Below, one piece after another: positions 1 to 7,374 of a stretch of DNA of 37,362 nucleotides (within the stretch, counting starts at the first letter, position 1; every line of letters starts with the position of its first letter). The notes beneath the pieces are model-generated. The model was not told the DNA's origin and did no database searches. It was given only the letters and a program-made list of their open reading frames with translations. The position numbers and the translations under genes are program-made. The stretch is taken from contig REDV01000063.1 of assembly GCA_007695365.1 (NCBI GenBank), positions 1-37,362 on the forward strand, written 5' to 3'. This stretch comes from Cryomorphaceae bacterium (lineage in GTDB: Bacteria > Bacteroidota > Bacteroidia > Flavobacteriales_D > SKUL01).

Positions 1-1
1 G

Positions 2-55
2 AAAAAGTACCCGGAGCGGGAATCGAACCCGCACGGCCGCAATGGCCACAGGATT
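2..55. repeat. Left direct repeat (att-like), truncated tRNA-Leu copy
   Basis: This 54-bp sequence is identical to 2046-2099. Read on the minus strand, positions 55-8 match nucleotides 38-85 of the tRNA-Leu gene, from just after the anticodon to the discriminator base, and positions 7-2 match the six bases after the mature 3' end. The match stops at position 56 (g, against t at 2100) and at position 1 (g, against c at 2045). The following sequence cannot form an anticodon stem or D arm, so this is not a functional tRNA gene. It is best read as the distal attachment site left by integration. Confidence 0.85.
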
Positions 56-180
56 GTAGGCTTACGTCTCACAGCAAACGACTGAAAAAATATAAAAGAA
101 CACTACAGTCAAATAAGTTCTGTGAAAATTGTTTGACCTGCCTCTATACAACACATCTTACAACGAGATTTGCGCATGGT

Positions 181-207
181 TTCTTGATGACCGTTGCCGG
201 TCAAGAA
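181..207. other. Imperfect hairpin in the islet leader
   Basis: The arms are ttctt (181-185) with aagaa (203-207), and gaccg (189-193) with cggtc (198-202). There is a 3-nt bulge (186-188) and a 4-nt loop (194-197). No T-run follows on the plus strand. It lies between the left repeat and the cargo promoter, so it could be a recombinase or regulator binding site or a remnant of an upstream transcript. Its function is unknown. Confidence 0.4.
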
Positions 208-280
208 GCGAATACAGACATTTAGGCGGGCTAATATCATGTTCCATCGAACTTATCCTTAGTTTTAACCGAGATATCAG

Positions 281-288
281 TACATTTG
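281..288 (+). promoter_or_regulatory. Bacteroidota -7 box for the islet cargo
   Basis: TACATTTG matches the Bacteroidota -7 consensus TAnnTTTG at every specified position. The expected transcription start is about 5-8 nt downstream, leaving a leader of about 15-18 nt before the ATG at 311. No clear TTG -33 element is seen at the usual 17-23 nt spacing. The placement implies that the small ORF and the dGTPase share one transcript. Confidence 0.6.
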
Positions 289-310
289 CAAAAGAACAAA
301 ACGCAGCACT

Positions 311-448
311 ATGGACAAATCAGCTAAAACACTAGAAGCGGTAAGGAATATTGCTATGAAGAAGGCATACTTGCCAAAAGAAATTAAGAAGTATGTTGTC
401 AAATCAAAGAGTGGCGGTAGTCTGACGATTAAGGTGTCAAAAAAGTAA
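311..448 (+). CDS. Small basic protein coupled to dGTPase (45 aa, unknown)
   Basis: This 45-codon ORF begins at ATG 311, just downstream of a good -7 box, and ends in TAA at 446-448. Its last base is the first base of the dGTPase ATG (TAATG), an arrangement typical of translational coupling. The product has 12 Lys and 1 Arg against 3 acidic residues, so it is strongly basic. It contains a short lysine-rich helix-like stretch and ends in KVSKK. No signal peptide, membrane segment or known motif is recognised. It could be a regulator or partner of the dGTPase, a nucleic-acid-binding peptide, or simply a leader ORF that controls translation of the next gene. Its existence as a protein rests on position and coupling alone. 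Confidence 0.6.
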   Translation: MDKSAKTLEAVRNIAMKKAYLPKEIKKYVVKSKSGGSLTIKVSKK

Positions 449-1977
449 TGTCTTTGTCTTTTTACCAAGAACTTGACTATTCTAGAGCACTAGCAGAACC
501 CGAGTCGGATTTAGAGCCAGAATACTACCGCAGCCAGTTTAGTCGAGACTATGCGCGCATATTGCATTCTCCTTCCTTCAGGAGATTACAAGGGAAAACG
601 CAATTATTTCCTGGAATAGAAAATGATTTCTTCAGAAACCGTCTCACACATTCGCTTGAAGTGGCTCAGATTGCGCGAGCGATAACACGACGAATTAATG
701 CGACCTGTAATGTAGGAGTGGATAACACAGGCGAAAAGAAAACTGCACACAAACAGCTTGACATAGATGAAGATTTAGTGTGTTTAGCTGCGTTAGCGCA
801 CGACCTCGGGCATCCACCTTTTGGTCATCAGGGCGAAGAAATCTTAGATGAACTGATGGTTGATTACGGAGGCTTTGAGGGGAATGCCCAAACGTTTAGA
901 ATATTATCCGTACTGGAAAAGAAGGTCTCTACGGACATAGGACCATCAGTCGACGAAGACCAGAGAATAGGATTGAACCTATGCGCACGGACATTGGCGT
1001 CCGTATTGAAATATGACAAGGACATCCCTTTTGACACTCGCTCCAGATTGAAGAGAATGAAGGAGGAAAATGCGAAAAAACGTGCATTAAAAAAAAATAT
1101 TAGACCTTATAAGGGTTACTATCAATGTGATGCGCGGAGAGTAAATGAAATTAAAGACAAAGTGGACCCATATGGGGTGGCTAAGCCGGGAAAGTTCAAG
1201 ACAATTGAATGTCAGATAATGGACATTGCAGATGACATAGCATACAGCACATTTGATCTAGAAGACGCATTGAAGGCTAAATTCATAAGCCCGTTAGATT
1301 TCCTTTTCCCAAAAGAAGAAATTCGAGAGAAGATAAGAAAAAAAGTGAACGAAGCCTTGGTAAAAGATGGTAGGAGAGGTGATTTGAGTGAAAGAGAAAT
1401 TCATGAAAAACTCCCAGAATTGTTTGTGCCATTGATGCTACCGCAAGAGCCGTTCGATGAATTAACACAAATTTCTGACGGAACGGAGATGAAAAAAATC
1501 TTCAAATATCTTTTTGAAACGTTGTACATCGGTGCCCAAGAAGTGCAAAACAATGGATATCACAGAATGTCTGCAACTTCGGGCTGGATAGGCCGGGCCA
1601 TCCGTTCAATTGAGTTTGAACCTAATGAAGAAAACTTGGCTCTTTCAACTGTCCGGTTGAGTAGAGACATGCGCATAAAGGTCGAAATATTGAAGCAGTT
1701 TACATTTCTCTGGCTGATAGACTCTCCTCGATTAAAAATAGCTGAGTACAGAGGAAAAGAAATTGTGAAAACCATATTTGAATCATTAGAAAAGAAAGGA
1801 GTCGGTGAGAAACTACTACCTGCTGACGTTCAAGAAGTGTTATCAAAGATGAAAGAGAAACCCAGTCAACAAAGGGTAATATGTGACTATGTTGCCTCAA
1901 TGACCGACAGGTACGCTATTGAATTCTATGCACGTCTAAAGTCTGAAAGGCCGGAGACAATTTTCAAACCTTTCTGA
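448..1977 (+). CDS. dgt: Deoxyguanosinetriphosphate triphosphohydrolase (dGTPase), HD family
   Basis: The 509-aa product hydrolyses dGTP, and possibly other dNTPs, to the nucleoside plus triphosphate. The HD-domain metal ligands are visible: H68 in RLTHSLEVAQ, H118-D119 in AHDLGHPPFGH, and an Asp in the later DIADDIAYSTFDLEDA motif. The family motif GFEGNAQTFR also follows, near residues 142-151. Length is close to E. coli Dgt (about 505 aa) and longer than many type 2 dGTPases. Codons are AT-richer than in the surrounding genes. The start is fixed by the TAATG overlap with the upstream 45-aa ORF. Some dGTPases of this family protect bacteria from phages by draining dGTP on infection. Location in a tRNA-anchored islet with no metabolic neighbours favours defence over housekeeping, but that is an inference; the enzyme family assignment is firm. 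Confidence 0.92.
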   Translation: MSLSFYQELDYSRALAEPESDLEPEYYRSQFSRDYARILHSPSFRRLQGKTQLFPGIENDFFRNRLTHSLEVAQIARAITRRINATCNVGVDNTGEKKTAHKQLDIDEDLVCLAALAHDLGHPPFGHQGEEILDELMVDYGGFEGNAQTFRILSVLEKKVSTDIGPSVDEDQRIGLNLCARTLASVLKYDKDIPFDTRSRLKRMKEENAKKRALKKNIRPYKGYYQCDARRVNEIKDKVDPYGVAKPGKFKTIECQIMDIADDIAYSTFDLEDALKAKFISPLDFLFPKEEIREKIRKKVNEALVKDGRRGDLSEREIHEKLPELFVPLMLPQEPFDELTQISDGTEMKKIFKYLFETLYIGAQEVQNNGYHRMSATSGWIGRAIRSIEFEPNEENLALSTVRLSRDMRIKVEILKQFTFLWLIDSPRLKIAEYRGKEIVKTIFESLEKKGVGEKLLPADVQEVLSKMKEKPSQQRVICDYVASMTDRYAIEFYARLKSERPETIFKPF

Positions 1978-2045
1978 TAATATTACATTATTGGGCGGGG
2001 CACAAAACCAACAACCAAAAAGTCCACTCGTTTATTCGAAAATCC

Positions 2046-2099
2046 AAAAAGTACCCGGAGCGGGAATCGAACCCGCACGGCCGCAATGGCCACAGGATT
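2046..2099. repeat. Right direct repeat (att-like), within tRNA-Leu
   Basis: This is the second copy of the 54-bp direct repeat. It covers the 3' part of the intact tRNA-Leu gene (2052-2099) and six bases beyond its mature end, including an A-run (a T-run on the tRNA strand). Recombination with the copy at 2-55 would delete the intervening 2.04 kb and leave the tRNA gene whole. Confidence 0.85.
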
Positions 2100-2136
2100 T
2101 TAAGTCCTGCGTGTCTACCTATTCCACCATCCGGGC
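2052..2136 (-). tRNA. tRNA-Leu (anticodon UAA)
   Basis: This 85-nt gene lies on the minus strand. The acceptor stem is GCCCGGA with TCCGGGT (one G-U pair). The anticodon stem CAGGA/TCCTG encloses loop CTTAAAA, with anticodon TAA at 2102-2100. A long variable arm typical of leucine tRNAs and a T arm with GGTTCGATTCC are present. The discriminator is A, and the 3' CCA is not encoded. A short T-run follows directly and may act as a weak terminator. The gene is intact, which is why insertion at its 3' end is tolerated. Confidence 0.95.
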
Positions 2137-2148
2137 AAGAAAGGCGGC

Positions 2149-2156
2149 CAAAGGTA
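2149..2156 (-). promoter_or_regulatory. Bacteroidota -7 box for tRNA-Leu
   Basis: The minus strand reads TACCTTTG, a perfect TAnnTTTG match. It ends 12 nt before the mature tRNA 5' end at 2136, so the precursor would have only a short 5' leader for RNase P to remove. No -33 TTG is seen at the expected spacing. Confidence 0.6.
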
Positions 2157-2450
2157 ATATTTTCGGTGTAAAACCATCGGCCGTCGTTGTGCCATTGATG
2201 AGACGTTCGCGTTCAAAACTGGTGCGCTCGATAAATAACGAAATGGCAATCTGAGCCTCCCTTGCCCTATGCAAATGTCGGGATGCGCTGTCTGAGGCAA
2301 GGCAGACGGTTTAAAAGACTTTAGCGCAAAAAGCGTGAAGCAGGCCCGCCAACTGCAGGCTGCTTCGGCACCTTTCACAGAGATTCTAAATGCGTTTACC
2401 AGGGAACCATCGCGCCAGCTCCATCTCCGTGCAACACGGCCAAAAATAAC
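2157..2450. other. Non-coding interval between tRNA-Leu and hpt
   Basis: No gene is supported between the tRNA promoter and hpt. Open frames here lack family motifs and overlap the tRNA or hpt. Two hairpins can be drawn: GTCTG/CAGAC at 2290-2307 with an 8-nt loop, and GAAGCAG/CTGCTTC at 2337-2366 with a 16-nt loop. Neither is followed by a good T-run. They may be leader structure or chance. Confidence 0.5.
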
Positions 2451-2458
2451 TACCTTCG
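2451..2458 (+). promoter_or_regulatory. Probable -7 box for hpt-adk-obg
   Basis: TACCTTCG matches TAnnTTTG in all but one specified position (C for T). It lies 18 nt before the chosen GTG start of hpt and would give a leader of about 10-13 nt. Confidence 0.45.
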
Positions 2459-2476
2459 CAGCCTTAATTCAGCTTC

Positions 2477-3016
2477 GTGACAAACACCGTACAACTGCAC
2501 GACCGCACTTTTGCCATTCACATTTCGGACGATGCGATTGAAAAGGCAGTGCGCGAAGTAGCCGCAACCATCAACCGCGACCTCGAAGGATTGAACCCTC
2601 TTTTTGTGGGAGTGCTCAACGGCGCATTCATGTTTTTGGGCGACTTGCTCAAGCATGTTCACATTCCGTGTGAAGTGTCGTTTGTAAAGGTGGCCTCCTA
2701 CGAAGGAACCAGCAGCACCGGTCAGGTGAAGCAACTGGTGGGGCTGAACGAGAATATCAAGGATCGCACAGTGGTGATAGTGGAAGACATTGTTGACACC
2801 GGCAACACCATTGAACACCTTGTGGAAAGTCTCAAAACACAGCGTCCGGCCAGTATTCACATATGCACCTTGCTGTTTAAGCCAAAGGCATACACCCGCA
2901 ACATTCCCATTGAATATGCAGCCCTGCGCGTTCCCAACGATTTCCTGGTGGGTTATGGCCTCGATTACGACGGTTTGGGGCGCAACCTGAAGCACATTTA
3001 CAAAATCACAGAATAA
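2477..3016 (+). CDS. hpt: Hypoxanthine phosphoribosyltransferase
   Basis: This cytosolic purine-salvage enzyme transfers the phosphoribosyl group of PRPP to hypoxanthine or guanine, giving IMP or GMP. The 179-aa product has the usual length. The PRPP-binding signature VVIVEDIVDTGNT is at residues 99-111, and the C-terminal base-binding region includes FLVGYGLDYDG. The start is a GTG at 2477, placed shortly after a -7-like box; no ATG fits the family's N-terminus. The gene is followed after 9 nt by adk and then obg, a conserved order in Bacteroidota, so the three are probably co-transcribed. The assignment is firm. Confidence 0.93.
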   Translation: MTNTVQLHDRTFAIHISDDAIEKAVREVAATINRDLEGLNPLFVGVLNGAFMFLGDLLKHVHIPCEVSFVKVASYEGTSSTGQVKQLVGLNENIKDRTVVIVEDIVDTGNTIEHLVESLKTQRPASIHICTLLFKPKAYTRNIPIEYAALRVPNDFLVGYGLDYDGLGRNLKHIYKITE

Positions 3017-3025
3017 ACCATCGCT

Positions 3026-3598
3026 ATGTTAAACATTGTATTGTTCGGACCTCCCGGTGCAGGAAAAGGCACCCAAAGCGAGAATCTCATCACACGTTAC
3101 AGTCTTGTGCATCTCAGCACAGGTGATGTTTTTCGTGCCAATATCAAAGGCGGCACCGAGTTGGGTGAGCGCGCAAAAAGCTACATGGACAAAGGCGAGT
3201 TGGTTCCCGACGAGGTAACCATCAAGATGCTCGAAAGCGAAGTGGAGAAACACCCCGAGGCCCGTGGGTTTATTTTCGACGGCTTTCCACGTACACGGGC
3301 ACAGGCTGCGGCACTCGATGCATTTCTCGCATCGCGCAACACTGAAATATCGCTCATGCTAGGGCTGGAAGTGCCGGCCGATGAGCTGAAAAAACGCCTC
3401 GCGTTGCGCGCAGCTTCGAGTGGCCGACCCGATGATGCCGACCCCGAAATCATTGCCAACCGTATCGCCGTATATGAGCGTGAAACAGCTCCCGTGGCTG
3501 AGTTTTACCGCGAGCAGAATAAATACCACGGTATTGATGGCATCGGTACAATCGAAGAAATATCTGATCGCCTTTACGCTGTGATTGACAGCATCTAA
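3026..3598 (+). CDS. adk: Adenylate kinase
   Basis: The enzyme interconverts ATP + AMP and 2 ADP and keeps adenylate pools balanced. The 190-aa product has the P-loop GPPGAGKGT at residues 8-16, the AMP-site motif DGFPRT at 85-90, and an arginine-bearing lid region around residues 123-148. The length indicates the short-lid form without the zinc-binding cysteine cluster. It lies 9 nt after hpt and 15 nt before obg in an evident operon. Confidence 0.96.
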   Translation: MLNIVLFGPPGAGKGTQSENLITRYSLVHLSTGDVFRANIKGGTELGERAKSYMDKGELVPDEVTIKMLESEVEKHPEARGFIFDGFPRTRAQAAALDAFLASRNTEISLMLGLEVPADELKKRLALRAASSGRPDDADPEIIANRIAVYERETAPVAEFYREQNKYHGIDGIGTIEEISDRLYAVIDSI

Positions 3599-3613
3599 AC
3601 CCTACAACTGGCC

Positions 3614-4624
3614 ATGTCGGGCGCAAACTTTGTTGACTACGTAAAAATCTGCTGCCGCTCCGGAAAGGGCGGTGCAGGATCTGCCCATCTTCGTCGCGAC
3701 AGGCTGACCTCACGAGGTGGCCCCGACGGCGGGGATGGTGGGCGCGGCGGTCACATCATTCTGCGCGGAAACAAACAATTGTGGACGCTTCTGCACCTCA
3801 AGTACCAGAAGCATGTAATTGCGGGTGCCGGTGAATCTGGTGGCAGAAGCACCTCAACGGGCGCGAGCGGAAAAGACATCATTCTGGAAGTACCTCTCGG
3901 AACGGTAGCCCGCGACGCAGAATCCGGCGAGGTGGACGTTGAAATTACCGAAGACGGGCAGGAAGTGGTGCTCGTGGCCGGCGGTCGCGGTGGACTGGGA
4001 AACGTTCACTTTAAATCCGCTACGCGTCAAACCCCGCGCTTTGCCCAACCCGGTGAGGACGGGCAAAATATCTGGAAAATACTCGAGCTCAAAGTATTGG
4101 CCGACGTAGGTCTGGTAGGTTTTCCCAACGCCGGAAAATCCACCCTGCTCTCAGTGGTATCGGCAGCCAAGCCTGAAATTGCCAACTACCCTTTTACCAC
4201 GCTTGTTCCTAATCTCGGTATAGTGTCGTATCGCGACCATCGCTCTTTTGTGATGGCCGACATCCCCGGAATCATTGAAGGCGCGCATACGGGCAAAGGC
4301 ATAGGTCTGCGGTTTCTTCGCCACATTGAACGAAACAGCATTTTGCTTTTCCTTATCCCCGCCGATAGTGAGAACCACCGAAACGAATACGATATCCTGC
4401 TGAACGAATTAAAGGAATACAACCCCGAATTGCTCGATAAATCGCGCATCGTTACCATTTCGAAAAGTGATATGCTGGACACGGAGCTGAAGCGCGAAAT
4501 TTCTGCTACACTAAGCGATCTCCCGCACCTGTATTTTTCGTCGGTGAGCGGCGAGGGAATCACCGAATTGAAGGATTTGATCTGGAAGTCACTCAATCCT
4601 CCCGAAAGCAATGGAGTGGCTTAA
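3614..4624 (+). CDS. obgE: GTPase ObgE/CgtA
   Basis: This essential ribosome-associated GTPase acts in late 50S subunit assembly and in nutrient-stress responses. The 336-aa protein begins with the glycine-rich Obg domain (residues 1 to about 158, with [12 protein letters not shown]). The G domain follows, with G1 GFPNAGKST (169-177), G3 DIPGIIEGA, a G4-type SKSD and G5-like SSVSGEG. It lacks the variable C-terminal extension seen in some homologues. Its end overlaps the PAP2 gene by 14 nt, so the two are translationally linked. Confidence 0.95.
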   Translation: MSGANFVDYVKICCRSGKGGAGSAHLRRDRLTSRGGPDGGDGGRGGHIILRGNKQLWTLLHLKYQKHVIAGAGESGGRSTSTGASGKDIILEVPLGTVARDAESGEVDVEITEDGQEVVLVAGGRGGLGNVHFKSATRQTPRFAQPGEDGQNIWKILELKVLADVGLVGFPNAGKSTLLSVVSAAKPEIANYPFTTLVPNLGIVSYRDHRSFVMADIPGIIEGAHTGKGIGLRFLRHIERNSILLFLIPADSENHRNEYDILLNELKEYNPELLDKSRIVTISKSDMLDTELKREISATLSDLPHLYFSSVSGEGITELKDLIWKSLNPPESNGVA

Positions 4625-5180
4625 AGAGCTGGATCAGGCATTGCTCCTGTGGATAAACGGACTGCACAAACCCTGGCTCGACAGCTTGATGTGGGCCTTC
4701 AGCGAAAAGCTTACATGGGTACCTTTGTACCTTTGGGTGGCCATCATTGCCTTCAAAAAGTGGGAGTTAAAGCCCTTCGGACTGTTGATTGCCGGAGCGC
4801 TTCTCACCGTAGCCCTGACCGATTTGGGCTCGGTGCACTTCTTCAAAAATGTGTTTATGCGCTACCGCCCCTGCCATCATCACGACATTGGTCCGCTGTT
4901 GCACATCGTAAACGACCATTGCGGAGGGCTGTACGGGTTTGTGTCTTCGCATGCAGCTAACCATGCGGGCATTGCGGTTTTTCTTTCGCTCACCTTGTTT
5001 AAAGGCAATGGCAAGTGGATGACAGCGCTCTTTGGCTGGGCATTTGTGGTTTCGCTGAGCCGTGTGTATCTGGGGGTTCACTACCCTTCTGACATTGCTG
5101 CGGGTGCCCTCTTTGGCGCTGCCGTTGCGCTGTTCACCTCCAGATTGTTTACCTTCATGGCCCAAAGACAAAGCACTTGA
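4611..5180 (+). CDS. PAP2-family membrane phosphatase
   Basis: This 189-aa multi-pass membrane protein belongs to the phosphatidic acid phosphatase type 2 family. The three catalytic signatures are present: K79 to R86-P87 (KX6RP), SSHAANH at 112-118 in place of the classic PSGH, and [12 protein letters not shown] at 150-161 (SRX5HX3D). About five hydrophobic segments are visible. The substrate is probably a lipid phosphate such as undecaprenyl pyrophosphate or phosphatidate, but the sequence does not settle which. ATG 4611 lies inside the end of obgE, and the stop overlaps the fluC start. Confidence 0.85.
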   Translation: MEWLKELDQALLLWINGLHKPWLDSLMWAFSEKLTWVPLYLWVAIIAFKKWELKPFGLLIAGALLTVALTDLGSVHFFKNVFMRYRPCHHHDIGPLLHIVNDHCGGLYGFVSSHAANHAGIAVFLSLTLFKGNGKWMTALFGWAFVVSLSRVYLGVHYPSDIAAGALFGAAVALFTSRLFTFMAQRQST

Positions 5181-5542
5181 AAATTCTACTCGCCATATTT
5201 ATCGGAGGCGGATTGGGCAGCCTGAGCCGTTTTGGCATCAGCAGGTTGGTGGTGCAACTCTCAGACTCTAAGTTTCCGTGGGGAACGCTCAGTGCCAACA
5301 TTTTGGCTTGCGCCGTGCTTGCGCTGGTTTGGCTGTGGATGGGAAGGGATTTTTACCGATACCCCTTTTGGTCAGCGCTGGCAGTCATTGGATTTTGCGG
5401 TGGTTTCAGCACCTTTTCCACTTTCAGCCTCGAAACGCTCTTGCTGCTGGAAAGGCAAATGTACCTGTGGGCCGTTGCAAATGTTCTGGTCAGTGTGGCC
5501 TCGTGTTTGTTCGTTCTTTACGCCTTCATGAAATGGGCTTAA
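5177..5542 (+). CDS. crcB: Fluoride ion channel FluC/CrcB
   Basis: This small four-helix membrane protein (121 aa) exports fluoride as a dual-topology dimer. Family hallmarks are the N-terminal GGGLGSLSRF, the conserved Asn in GTLSANILA, and the phenylalanine-bearing track GGFSTFSTFS. The start is a TTG at 5177, overlapping the TGA of the PAP2 gene; no upstream ATG is available in frame, and this start gives a full-length N-terminus. No fluoride riboswitch is recognised upstream, consistent with expression from the preceding operon. Confidence 0.9.
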   Translation: MKILLAIFIGGGLGSLSRFGISRLVVQLSDSKFPWGTLSANILACAVLALVWLWMGRDFYRYPFWSALAVIGFCGGFSTFSTFSLETLLLLERQMYLWAVANVLVSVASCLFVLYAFMKWA

Positions 5543-5565
5543 CCTGCCAGCGAAACGCCTTAGCT

Positions 5566-5573
5566 TATCTTTA
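5566..5573 (+). promoter_or_regulatory. Near-consensus -7 box for the alkaline phosphatase
   Basis: TATCTTTA differs from TAnnTTTG only at the last position. It ends 7 nt before the ATG at 5581, so a transcript would start almost at the start codon. No -33 element is clear. Confidence 0.4.
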
Positions 5574-5580
5574 CCGCATC

Positions 5581-7203
5581 ATGTTCAGCAAAGTACTTCC
5601 CGCCCTTTTTTACGCTCTGTTTGCGATCTCAACAGCGCTTGTTGCTCAAAACGAATCACATCCGAAGCTCGTGATAGGAATGGTGGTAGATCAAATGCGC
5701 TACGACTACCTCACCCGGTACGAGGCGCACTATTCCGAAAACGGTTTTAAGCGCATTCTTCGAGATGGATTTGATTGCCGGAACCTGCACTACAACTACG
5801 GCCCCACATTTACCGGGCCAGGGCATGCATCCATCTTTACCGGGACCACGCCGCGTTACCATGGCATCATAGCCAATGATTGGTACATGCGCGACGAGGG
5901 TCGCACCATGTATTGCTCCGAAGACCGGTCGGTGCGCTCTGTGGGACAACAAAGCCCCAAAGGACAGATGTCGCCGCGCAACATGATTGCCACTACCGTA
6001 GCCGATGAGCTGAAACTTCACAGTGCAGGAAGATCCAAAACCATTGCTATTGCCATCAAAGACCGCGGCGCAACCCTTTCCGGAGGCCATACTGCGGACG
6101 CGGCCTACTGGATGACCGACCAATGGATTACCAGCTCCTTTTACATGGAATCCCTGCCTCAGTGGGTGCAGGATTTCAACGAAAAAATGATGGACTTTGT
6201 GCCCGACGTATGGGAACCCCTCAAACCTATTGAATTATACATAGAAAGCGCACCCGATGACAACCCCTGGGAGCATGCATTTCGCGGCAAAGACAAGCCT
6301 GTTTTTCCATACAATCTGAAAGAACTCAAGCAAGAAAACGGTGGAATCAACATGATTAAATCCACTCCATTTGGAAACACCATCACCACCGCCCTGGCCC
6401 GTGAAGCCATTCTGAACGAGCAACTCGGGAAAGGTGAAGTAACCGATTTTCTCACAGTGAGTTATTCATCGCCGGATTACCTTGGGCATATGCTCGGTCC
6501 TCAAGCTGTGGAAATTCAGGACAACTACATGCGCTTTGATTTGGAATTGGGAGAATTTCTGAACTTCCTGGACGAACAATTCGGAGAGGGTAACTACCTG
6601 TTTTTCCTTACTGCCGATCACGGTGGCGGTTGGGTGCCGGCTCAACTGAAGGAACTTGGAGTGCCGGCGGGATACATCTCCGGAAAACTCATTCTCAGTG
6701 CCGCAAGAGAGCACATCACCGAACGATTCGGGATTAAGAACGCCATTGACAACTACAGCAATGAGCAGTTCTTCCTGAATTTGGGAGCGATAGAAACGAG
6801 CGGACACAGCGCAGCGCAAATAGCCCGCGAGCTGGCCGATTTTGTGCGTCGCTTTGAAGGTATAGCGGAGGCTTATACGGCATGGGATTTTCGCACCCAC
6901 GAATACACGCAGGGCATGGTGCACCTCATGCAGAACGGCTACAACCACAAGCGCTCCGGCGATGTGATACTTATTACCGAGCCCGCTTGGATGGAATACG
7001 GCTCCAAAGGAACCACGCATGGCTCACCGTGGAATTACGACACCCACGTGCCGGCGCTGTTTTTCGGATGGGGTGTAAAACCGGGCCACACCGACGAGCG
7101 GCTTTCTATTACTGACATTGCACCCACCGTCTCGTCACTGCTGCGGATTTCTTTTCCGAACGCCGCTACCGGCAAACCCATTCGGGCCATTACCGAGCAT
7201 TAG
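5581..7203 (+). CDS. pafA: PafA-type alkaline phosphatase
   Basis: This is a secreted or periplasmic phosphate-monoester hydrolase of the alkaline phosphatase superfamily (540 aa). The frame is open upstream from 5278, but that would overlap fluC; ATG 5581 gives a normal signal peptide ending near VAQN (residues 21-24). Active-site residues align with Flavobacterium PafA: D37 in VVDQMRYDY, nucleophile T78 in PTFTGPGHASIF, N99 in IIANDWY, K160 and R162 in IKDRGATLSGGH, then later metal ligands in SSPDYLGHMLGP, TADHGGG and GTTHGSPWN. Unlike the classical PhoA enzymes, PafA is generally phosphate-insensitive and may be expressed constitutively. It starts 38 nt after fluC and probably has its own promoter. 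Confidence 0.9.
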   Translation: MFSKVLPALFYALFAISTALVAQNESHPKLVIGMVVDQMRYDYLTRYEAHYSENGFKRILRDGFDCRNLHYNYGPTFTGPGHASIFTGTTPRYHGIIANDWYMRDEGRTMYCSEDRSVRSVGQQSPKGQMSPRNMIATTVADELKLHSAGRSKTIAIAIKDRGATLSGGHTADAAYWMTDQWITSSFYMESLPQWVQDFNEKMMDFVPDVWEPLKPIELYIESAPDDNPWEHAFRGKDKPVFPYNLKELKQENGGINMIKSTPFGNTITTALAREAILNEQLGKGEVTDFLTVSYSSPDYLGHMLGPQAVEIQDNYMRFDLELGEFLNFLDEQFGEGNYLFFLTADHGGGWVPAQLKELGVPAGYISGKLILSAAREHITERFGIKNAIDNYSNEQFFLNLGAIETSGHSAAQIARELADFVRRFEGIAEAYTAWDFRTHEYTQGMVHLMQNGYNHKRSGDVILITEPAWMEYGSKGTTHGSPWNYDTHVPALFFGWGVKPGHTDERLSITDIAPTVSSLLRISFPNAATGKPIRAITEH

Positions 7204-7374
7204 TGTCAGTGATACTACTACCCCGTGGTTCTGGATGTTTACACTTTTTGTGTAACCAAAGCATCGCTGAGAAATGCTGCTGATATTACTTTGTATCGAA
7301 ATACTTAAAGCACCGAACTCCAGTATGAACAGGGTGCTGAACTAAAGCAAGTATAAAAACGTTTGCTCTGTGAA
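7204..7374. other. Intergenic interval with two small hairpins
   Basis: A 7-bp hairpin (7201-7217, TAGTGTC/GATACTA with one G-U pair) overlaps the pafA stop codon. A second (7239-7255, TTACAC/GTGTAA around TTTTT) lies further on. Either could end pafA transcription, though neither has a canonical T-tail. A weak -7-like sequence ending in ACTTTG lies near 7287-7293. Confidence 0.35.

Larger units (their letters stand above)
2..2099. mobile_element. tRNA-Leu-anchored islet carrying a small ORF and a dGTPase
   Basis: The segment is bounded by a perfect 54-bp direct repeat (2-55 and 2046-2099). The right copy is part of an intact tRNA-Leu gene; the left copy is only its 3' part plus 6 bp. This is the classic footprint of site-specific integration into a tRNA gene. 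The repeat begins one nucleotide 3' of the anticodon, where tyrosine recombinases often cross over. The interior is AT-rich: four hand-counted 60-nt blocks of the dGTPase gene gave about 35-55% GC, against 53-62% in most sampled blocks of flanking genes. The cargo is one two-gene unit (311-1977). No integrase, transposase or relaxase is present, so the islet would have to be moved in trans, be a decayed remnant, or belong to a larger array to the left. The 255 nt between 56 and 310 hold a hairpin and a promoter but no convincing gene. Confidence 0.75.

Noticed and set aside
56-80. Possible second tRNA-Leu continuing from the left repeat
   Set aside because: The sequence after the repeat cannot pair to form the anticodon stem and has no D arm or acceptor 5' strand.
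112-121. CASPASE/toxin-antitoxin reading of the 45-aa ORF and dGTPase
   Set aside because: A toxin-antitoxin interpretation was considered because of the small-first coupled pair, but the small protein is basic with no antitoxin fold or DNA-binding motif and the dGTPase is not a known toxin family.
129-335. 68-codon open frame in the islet leader
   Set aside because: It overlaps the promoter and the start of the better-supported 45-aa ORF, has no promoter box of its own and shows no recognisable motif.
277-468. Minus-strand open frame of 63 codons over the 45-aa ORF
   Set aside because: Antisense to the small ORF and the dGTPase start; its hydrophobic look comes from the lysine-rich codons opposite. 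No promoter supports it.
1991-2254. Open frame running through the tRNA-Leu gene
   Set aside because: It is read antisense across the tRNA and is a by-product of the tRNA sequence.
5278-5580. N-terminal extension of the alkaline phosphatase
   Set aside because: It overlaps fluC in another frame and would bury the signal peptide that begins at 5581.
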